8,900 nucleotides of DNA from JAWKIW01 sp046331175 (GTDB lineage Bacteria; Actinomycetota; Acidimicrobiia; Acidimicrobiales; Acidimicrobilacustridaceae): contig JAXLRI010000030.1 in assembly GCA_046331175.1 (NCBI GenBank), forward strand, positions 1 through 8,900, written 5' to 3'. Of this stretch, positions 5,125 through 8,900 are shown piece by piece. The notes beneath the pieces were generated by a model. It searched no databases. It was not told where the DNA came from and saw only the letters and a program-made list of their open reading frames with translations. The translations under genes were made by a program, and so were the position numbers. Within the stretch, counting starts at the first letter, position 1, and every line of letters begins with the position of its first letter.

Positions 5125-5553
5125 ATGGATCGACGGTGGTGGCCGGTGGCCGGGTTGGTGGTGTGGACCGCCTACGTGTGGTGCACCCGCATCGCCAACG
5201 CCTGGGGCGACGCCGGCCTGTCCACCGCCGGCAAGGTGGGGTCGACGCTGCTGTCGCTGTCCCTGCTCGTGCCGGCCGCCGCGGCCGCGGTGGTCGTCGT
5301 GCGCCGTCGCCACGACCAGCCCACCGGGCCCGAGATCGTGCTGCTGCGGGCCTTCAGCGCATGGACGATCGTCGTGTGGGCCGTGCGGGTCCCGATGATC
5401 CTCGCCGCGGATCACGAGGTCGGGTTCAAGGCGGTCCACGCCGTGCTCGGCGTGATCTCGGTGGTGCTGGCGCTGCTCGTGCTGCGCGTGGCCGGCCGGG
5501 CCGCCGCCGACCGCGACGACGTCCCGGCCCCCGCCCTCGGCGGCACCTGCTGA
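5125..5553 (+). CDS. Small integral membrane protein, four predicted helices, function unknown
   Basis: I cannot assign a function to this 142-residue protein. Hydrophobicity suggests four membrane helices: about 5-22 (WWPVAGLVVWTAYVWC), 39-60, 71-95 and 101-123. Short basic segments (RRRH after helix 2, R88) and a polar Ala/Pro/Asp-rich tail (126-142) complete it. Positions that could be functional include the WTAYVWCTRIANAW stretch at the end of helix 1 and the polar AADHEVG loop before helix 4. There is no signal peptide, lipobox or known catalytic motif. It is divergent from the acyl-CoA dehydrogenase across a 111-bp gap holding two inverted repeats and lies 67 bases before the Nfu-like gene. 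Coding character is supported by the -10 box 7 nt before the ATG and a clean pattern of hydrophobic helices. Confidence 0.75.
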   Translation: MDRRWWPVAGLVVWTAYVWCTRIANAWGDAGLSTAGKVGSTLLSLSLLVPAAAAAVVVVRRRHDQPTGPEIVLLRAFSAWTIVVWAVRVPMILAADHEVGFKAVHAVLGVISVVLALLVLRVAGRAAADRDDVPAPALGGTC

Positions 5554-5603
5554 TCGGGCCGCCAGGGCCGCCGACCGTTTCGCCGCCGGGTCGGGTGGGC
5601 CGG

Positions 5604-5609
5604 TAGGCT
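5604..5609 (+). promoter_or_regulatory. -10 box (TAGGCT) for the Nfu-N-like gene
   Basis: TAGGCT fits TAnnnT and ends 11 nt before the ATG at 5621, which predicts a leader of only about 3-5 nt. No Shine-Dalgarno sequence is present in the gap. Confidence 0.4.
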
Positions 5610-5620
5610 CCCGCACGCCT

Positions 5621-5947
5621 ATGGGACAGCCCGTCACCGTCATCGAGAAGCCCTCGGCCCTGCCCGGCGTGCTGCGGTTCGAGACCAACCGCGTCCTCAC
5701 CGGCATGGGACACGAGATCTACCGGTCCGCCGACGACGCCCAGGGCCGCACGCCCGCCGACGAGCTGGCCCGCCGCCTCTTCGCCCGCGGCGGCATCAGC
5801 ACCGTGCACATCAACGGCAACGTGATCACCGTGCAGGTGGCCGACGGCTCGCCACCCCAGGGCATCAAGGAGCTCGTCGAGGGGCTCTACACCTACTACC
5901 GGGACGGCGTGGTGCCCGAGGTGCCCGAGGGCGCAGCCGCCGACTGA
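5621..5947 (+). CDS. Nfu/NifU N-terminal domain-like protein
   Basis: The product has 108 residues and resembles the N-terminal domain of Nfu iron-sulfur scaffold proteins. The resemblance covers LPGVLRFETNRVLTG (14-28, the position of the family's NP..LKF strand), a middle SPLA-like TPADELARRLFA helix (44-55), and GGISTVHINGNVITVQVADG (57-76), which corresponds to GV..VF...DFITVTK. It ends in an amphipathic helix, GIKELVEGLYTYY (81-93). The separate CxxC Fe-S domain of full Nfu proteins is missing and the protein has no cysteine at all, so it cannot itself ligate a cluster through Cys; an adaptor or targeting role in Fe-S or other metalloprotein assembly is only a possibility. The call rests on pattern resemblance. 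It lies 54 bases before the six-helix membrane protein and may share its transcript. Confidence 0.55.
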   Translation: MGQPVTVIEKPSALPGVLRFETNRVLTGMGHEIYRSADDAQGRTPADELARRLFARGGISTVHINGNVITVQVADGSPPQGIKELVEGLYTYYRDGVVPEVPEGAAAD

Positions 5948-5989
5948 CGGCGGTGGCCGATCCCGTGCGGCGCGGGTTCGACCACGACC

Positions 5990-6001
5990 AGGACCAGGAC
6001 C
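5990..6001 (+). promoter_or_regulatory. Purine-rich repeat acting as ribosome-binding site for the 6002 gene
   Basis: AGGACCAGGACC directly precedes the ATG at 6002, and its first AGGA sits 8 nt before the start codon. It is the end of a short GACCA-type direct repeat (from about 5980). With no -10 box close by, this gene is probably expressed from the upstream promoter at 5604. Confidence 0.35.
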
Positions 6002-6883
6002 ATGGCGGCTGACCGGCACCACCGATTGCCCCTCGTCCCCGAGGGGTGGGTGCTCCTCGACGAGCGCCGCTTCGGCCCGTTCGTCACCGGCGCCACCTGG
6101 CAGCGGCCCGACGGGTCGCGGTTCTCGCTGTCGACGCGGGAGCACCGCAAGGCCGGCACCGAGCTCGAGCCGCACCGCGACGCCCTCGGCGCGCCCCGGG
6201 CCAGCCGCGTGTCGCGCTGGCTGGCCATCCTGTTCTGCATCGGCAGCGCGTGCTTCGTGATCGGGCCGATCCCGTGGTACGTGCAAGCGGTCGGGCCCAC
6301 CGCCGACGCCATCACGTACTTCGTCGGGTCGATCTTCTTCACCTCGGCCGGCTACCTGCAGTACCTCGAGGCGTCGAACGTGCGGCGCAGCGCCGGCACC
6401 GACCTGTGGGAGCCGGGTCCCCGCCGGGCCATCGCCCTCGAGCCCCGCCGCATGGACTGGTGGGCCGCTGCCATCCAGCTCGCCGGCACCCTCTTCTTCA
6501 ACGTGACCACCTTCGCCGCCGTGCGGGCGGTGCCCGGGCTGCGGGCCGAGGAGCTGCGGGTGTGGGCCCCCGACGCCTTTGGCTCCATCTGCTTCCTCGT
6601 GTCGAGCCTGCTCGCCTACGTGGAGGCCACCTCGGGCGCTCCTCGCGCCGAGCGGGATCCGGCCCAGCGCCTCGGCTGGCGCATCGCCATGTTGAACCTC
6701 GTCGGGTCGGTGCTGTTCGGCGTGTCGGCCATCGGCGCGTTCATCGTCCCCGACACCGGGACCCTGGCCAACGCCGTCGCGGCCAACGCCGGCACCTTCG
6801 GCGGTGGCGTCTGCTTCTTCGTGGCCGCTGCCCTGCTCCCGGCCGAGTCGCGCGCCGCCAGCCGGGCCACGGCTGCTGCCTGA
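6002..6883 (+). CDS. Six-helix membrane protein made of three YrhK-like hairpins, function unknown
   Basis: The product has 293 residues. Residues 1-70 are soluble, with an R-x-F-G-P-F-V-T-G element and several Trp and Pro. Six membrane helices follow in three pairs: about 71-93/100-123, 152-176/188-209 and 225-250/256-280. Each pair starts with a Trp-containing segment, has a small-residue step (GSACF, GTLFF, GSVLF) and ends in a helix with Gly, Phe and, after it, an acidic residue (YLQYLEA, LLAYVEA, LLPAES). They look like three copies of one two-helix unit, similar to the small YrhK family; that likeness is tentative. No enzyme motif is seen. The start at 6002 is chosen for the AGGA 8 nt upstream. 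The gene follows the Nfu-like gene by 54 bases and precedes the cyd operon promoter. Confidence 0.7.
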   Translation: MAADRHHRLPLVPEGWVLLDERRFGPFVTGATWQRPDGSRFSLSTREHRKAGTELEPHRDALGAPRASRVSRWLAILFCIGSACFVIGPIPWYVQAVGPTADAITYFVGSIFFTSAGYLQYLEASNVRRSAGTDLWEPGPRRAIALEPRRMDWWAAAIQLAGTLFFNVTTFAAVRAVPGLRAEELRVWAPDAFGSICFLVSSLLAYVEATSGAPRAERDPAQRLGWRIAMLNLVGSVLFGVSAIGAFIVPDTGTLANAVAANAGTFGGGVCFFVAAALLPAESRAASRATAAA

Positions 6884-6930
6884 CCGCGATCGAGACCTCC
6901 GACGGCGGGCCGAGTCACAGAGGGCGACAC

Positions 6931-6936
6931 TAGGGT
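6931..6936 (+). promoter_or_regulatory. -10 box (TAGGGT) of the cyd operon
   Basis: TAGGGT fits TAnnnT. It stands 7 nt before a GTG at 6944, the spacing seen at the leaderless genes in this window, and 45 nt before the cydA GTG. It therefore predicts either a leaderless mini-ORF or an approximately 40-nt leader for cydA. No clear -35 box is seen. Confidence 0.45.
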
Positions 6937-6943
6937 GGACCGC

Positions 6944-6985
6944 GTGAGGCACCTGCCAGCGACCGATCGGACCGGTGGGCGGTGA
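6944..6985 (+). CDS. Possible 13-codon leaderless upstream ORF overlapping cydA
   Basis: A GTG 7 nt behind the TAGGGT box opens a 13-codon frame (M-R-H-L-P-A-T-D-R-T-G-G-R, reading GTG as Met). Its TGA (6983-6985) overlaps the cydA GTG (6982-6984) as GTGA, the same junction that links cydA to cydB. cydA itself has little ribosome-binding sequence, so ribosomes finishing the mini-ORF may re-initiate on cydA. The peptide has no recognisable attenuator run. Existence rests on geometry alone; a plain untranslated leader is the alternative. Confidence 0.35.
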   Translation: MRHLPATDRTGGR

Positions 6986-8430
6986 CGACGGTGCTCGCGG
7001 CCGCGGCCAGCTCGGGCGATCTGCTGGCGGCCCGCAACCTCATGGCCTTCGCCCTGGCCTGCCACATCGTCCTGGCGTCGCTCGGCGTGTCGTTCCCGGC
7101 CATCACGCTCATCGCCAACTACCGCGGCCTCAAGCACGACGACCCCGAGGCGCTCACCCTCGCTCGGCGGTGGTCGAAGGTCCAGGCCGTGCTGTTCGCG
7201 GTCGGCGCCGTCACCGGCACCGTCCTGTCCTTCCTGTTCGGTCTGCTCTGGCCAGGGCTGATGGGTCGGTACGGCGGCGTGTTCGGCGTCCCCTTCGCCA
7301 TCGAGGGCATCTTCTTCTTCACCGAGGCGATCTTCCTCGCCATCTACATCTACGGCTGGCGCCGGCTGCCGCCGTGGAAGCACTTCTGGACCGGCGTGCC
7401 CGTGATGCTGGCCGGCATCGGTGGTGCCTTCTCGGTCGTCACCGCCAACGCCTGGATGAACCAGCCCGGCGGCTACACCGTCGGCGCCGACGGCTCGATC
7501 ACCGCCGTCGACCCGCTGCAGGTGATCTTCAACGGCGCGTGGGCCTACGAGGTCCCGCACATGTTCCTCGCCGCCTACTGCATCGGCGGGTTCCTGGTGG
7601 CCTCGGTCTACGCCGTCGGGATGCTGCGCGGCCGCCGCGACCGCTACCACCGCGTCGGCTTCCTCATCCCGTTCACGGTGGCGTGCATCGCCATCCCGCT
7701 GCAGATGTTCGTCGGCGACTTCGCGGCACGGTCGGTGTTCGAGGACCAGCCGGTGAAGTTCGCGGCCATCGAGCTGGTGCCCCAGACCGCCACCAACGTC
7801 CCCGAGACGCTCGGCGGCCGCCTGGTGGACGGCCAGGTCGAGGGGGGCATCGCCATCCCCGACCTGGCGTCGATCCTGTCGGGCTTCAGCCCCGACACCC
7901 AGATCCAGGGCCTCGACATCGTGCCGCCGTCCCAGCAGCCACCGGCGACCATCGTGCACTGGGCCTTCGACATCATGGTGCTCACCGGCTCGGCGCTGAT
8001 GCTGCTGGCGCTGTGGTTCGGCTTCGTGTGGTGGCGCAAGCGCGACCTGCCCAAGACGAAGTGGTTCCTGCGGGCCGCGGCGGTCGCCGGCGCCGCCGCC
8101 ATCCTCGCCACCGAGGCCGGTTGGGTCGTGACCGAGGTCGGTCGCCAGCCGTGGGTCGTCTACAACCAGCTCACCACCGCCGACGCGGTCACGCCGGCCG
8201 GCGGCATCTGGGTCTTCCTGGTGATCGTGCTCGTGCTCTACGCCGCGGTGTTCGCCACGCTGGCCCGCGTGCTGCTGCGCATGGCGGCTCGGTGGCGGGG
8301 CGAGGGCGAGGGCGCCGACGTCGCCGAGCACGACGTGCCCTACGGCCCGCAGCCGTCGCTCGACCAGGTCGTGGCCGAGCGCACCGGTGAGCACGCCACG
8401 GTCGGCTCCGACGTCGAGGCCGTGTGGTGA
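6982..8430 (+). CDS. cydA: Cytochrome bd-type quinol oxidase subunit I
   Basis: This 482-residue subunit of the membrane-bound bd oxidase oxidises quinol and carries hemes b558, b595 and d for high-affinity, non-proton-pumping O2 reduction. By comparison with E. coli CydA: H28 (E. coli H19) in MAFALACHIV, H193 (H186) in YEVPHMF, M332 (M393) in FDIMVL, acidic E108 and E115 in FAIEGIFFFTEAIF, the Q-loop pair K259/E264 (K252/E257) in QPVKFAAIE, and GRQPW at 387-391. About nine hydrophobic segments are visible. The Q-loop (about 246-325) is not enlarged. D330 stands where E. coli has R391. The hydrophilic tail after 436 is cytoplasmic or periplasmic and of no known role. The start is GTG at 6982, overlapping a mini-ORF; its TGA overlaps the cydB GTG, so the two subunits are translationally coupled. 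Confidence 0.96.
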   Translation: MTTVLAAAASSGDLLAARNLMAFALACHIVLASLGVSFPAITLIANYRGLKHDDPEALTLARRWSKVQAVLFAVGAVTGTVLSFLFGLLWPGLMGRYGGVFGVPFAIEGIFFFTEAIFLAIYIYGWRRLPPWKHFWTGVPVMLAGIGGAFSVVTANAWMNQPGGYTVGADGSITAVDPLQVIFNGAWAYEVPHMFLAAYCIGGFLVASVYAVGMLRGRRDRYHRVGFLIPFTVACIAIPLQMFVGDFAARSVFEDQPVKFAAIELVPQTATNVPETLGGRLVDGQVEGGIAIPDLASILSGFSPDTQIQGLDIVPPSQQPPATIVHWAFDIMVLTGSALMLLALWFGFVWWRKRDLPKTKWFLRAAAVAGAAAILATEAGWVVTEVGRQPWVVYNQLTTADAVTPAGGIWVFLVIVLVLYAAVFATLARVLLRMAARWRGEGEGADVAEHDVPYGPQPSLDQVVAERTGEHATVGSDVEAVW

Positions 8431-8900
8431 CCCTCGCCGAGGTCGTGGGCGTGGTGCTGTTCGTCGGCGTCACGTTGTACGCGGTGTTCGGCGGGGCCGA
8501 CTTCGGGTCGGGCGTCTGGGACCTCGCCGCCGGGTCAGCCGCCAAGGGGGCCCGCACGCGGGCGCTGGTCGACGTGGCCATCGGCCCGGTGTGGGAGGCC
8601 AACCACGTCTGGCTGATCTTCTCGCTCGTCGTGCTGTGGACGGCCTTCCCACCCGCCTTCGCCGCCATCATGACCACCCTGTACCTGCCGCTGTCGGCTG
8701 CCGCGCTCGGCATCGTGCTGCGCGGGTCGGGCTTCGCCTTCCGCAAGGTGGCGGTGCGGTTCCGCTACCGCCAGGCCTTCGGCATCGTCTTCGCCTCCTC
8801 GTCGTTCATCACGCCCTTCTTCATGGGCGCGGTCGCCGGCGGCATCGCCTCCGGGCGGGTGCCCCAGGGTGGCAGCGGCGATCCGATCACGTCGTGGGTG
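8427..8900 (+). CDS. cydB: Cytochrome bd-type quinol oxidase subunit II, N-terminal part
   Basis: The second subunit of the bd oxidase pairs with CydA in the membrane and is needed for a stable heme-loaded enzyme. It starts at a GTG (8427-8429) that overlaps the cydA TGA as GTGA and stays open to the window end (158 codons visible, about half of a usual CydB). Family features are GGADFGSGVWDL (22-33, cf. the conserved DGFDLG region), then GPVWEANHVWLIFSLVVLWTAF (53-74), the hallmark W-E-x-N-x-V-W element, and LYLPLSAAALGIVLRGSGFAFR (85-106). Hydrophobic helices fall at about 4-24, 58-80, 82-102 and 117-140. Using GTG and lacking an in-window stop makes it easy to miss. cydD/cydC assembly genes may follow outside the window. 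Confidence 0.95.
   Translation, partial: MTLAEVVGVVLFVGVTLYAVFGGADFGSGVWDLAAGSAAKGARTRALVDVAIGPVWEANHVWLIFSLVVLWTAFPPAFAAIMTTLYLPLSAAALGIVLRGSGFAFRKVAVRFRYRQAFGIVFASSSFITPFFMGAVAGGIASGRVPQGGSGDPITSWV

Noticed and set aside
5014..5706. N-terminal extension of the acyl-CoA dehydrogenase frame by up to about 230 codons
   Set aside because: It would run antisense through the membrane protein and the Nfu-like gene start. Family homology begins at 5013, where a ribosome-binding site lies just upstream.
6963..6970. CCGATCGG palindrome in front of cydA as a redox-regulator site
   Set aside because: Only 8 bp and common in GC-rich DNA; it does not resemble a known Rex or FNR/CRP-type site and lies within the putative mini-ORF.
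6616..8394. 592-codon minus-strand open frame opposite cydA
   Set aside because: It is an antisense shadow of a well-conserved gene; its Gln/His/Arg/Asp-rich product has no domain pattern.

Overview
This is a GC-rich (over 70 % by eye) bacterial chromosome segment that most likely comes from an actinomycete-type genome (Actinomycetota; Acidimicrobiia is my best guess, not proven). The grounds are a DinB-fold TIGR03086/mycothiol-type protein, a ClpX-type zinc finger fused to an HTH, the style of CydA, and several genes whose start codon lies only 6-8 nt behind a TAnnnT -10 box, i.e. apparently leaderless transcripts. No rRNA, tRNA, CRISPR array, transposase, phage gene or riboswitch was recognised, and no gene-free stretch exceeds about 110 bases.

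Layout, left to right. (1) 1-430: the C-terminal part of selenophosphate synthetase (selD), plus strand. (2) 479-1779: a minus-strand two-gene operon. Its first gene encodes an unrecognised protein with a strict Ser-x-x tripeptide repeat; its second is the iron/peroxide-stress protein yaaA. Stop and start overlap by one base. (3) 1901-2596: RNase HII (rnhB), plus strand and divergent from that operon. (4) 2669-3001: a small minus-strand regulator-like protein with a ClpX-type Cys4 zinc finger followed by an HTH. It is divergent from a plus-strand TIGR03086/maleylpyruvate-isomerase-like protein (3115-3684). A perfect 19-bp palindrome lies between them. (5) 3754-5013: an acyl-CoA dehydrogenase, minus strand, with a TetR-style inverted repeat just upstream. 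It is divergent from a small four-helix membrane protein (5125-5553). (6) 5621-5947: an Nfu/NifU N-domain-like protein without cysteines, followed by a six-helix membrane protein built of three similar helical hairpins (6002-6883). (7) 6944-8900: the cytochrome bd oxidase operon. It opens with a possible 13-codon leaderless ORF that overlaps the cydA start by 4 nt, followed by cydA and the first 158 codons of cydB, which runs off the window.

Functionally the window is mostly housekeeping and metabolism: selenium use, RNA/DNA hybrid repair, fatty-acid oxidation, iron/peroxide handling and high-affinity respiration. I do not see a defence or mobile system. The parts most worth a second look are the Ser-x-x repeat protein coupled to yaaA, the zinc-finger/HTH gene with its palindrome, the overlapping mini-ORF in front of cydA, and the triplicated membrane-hairpin protein.
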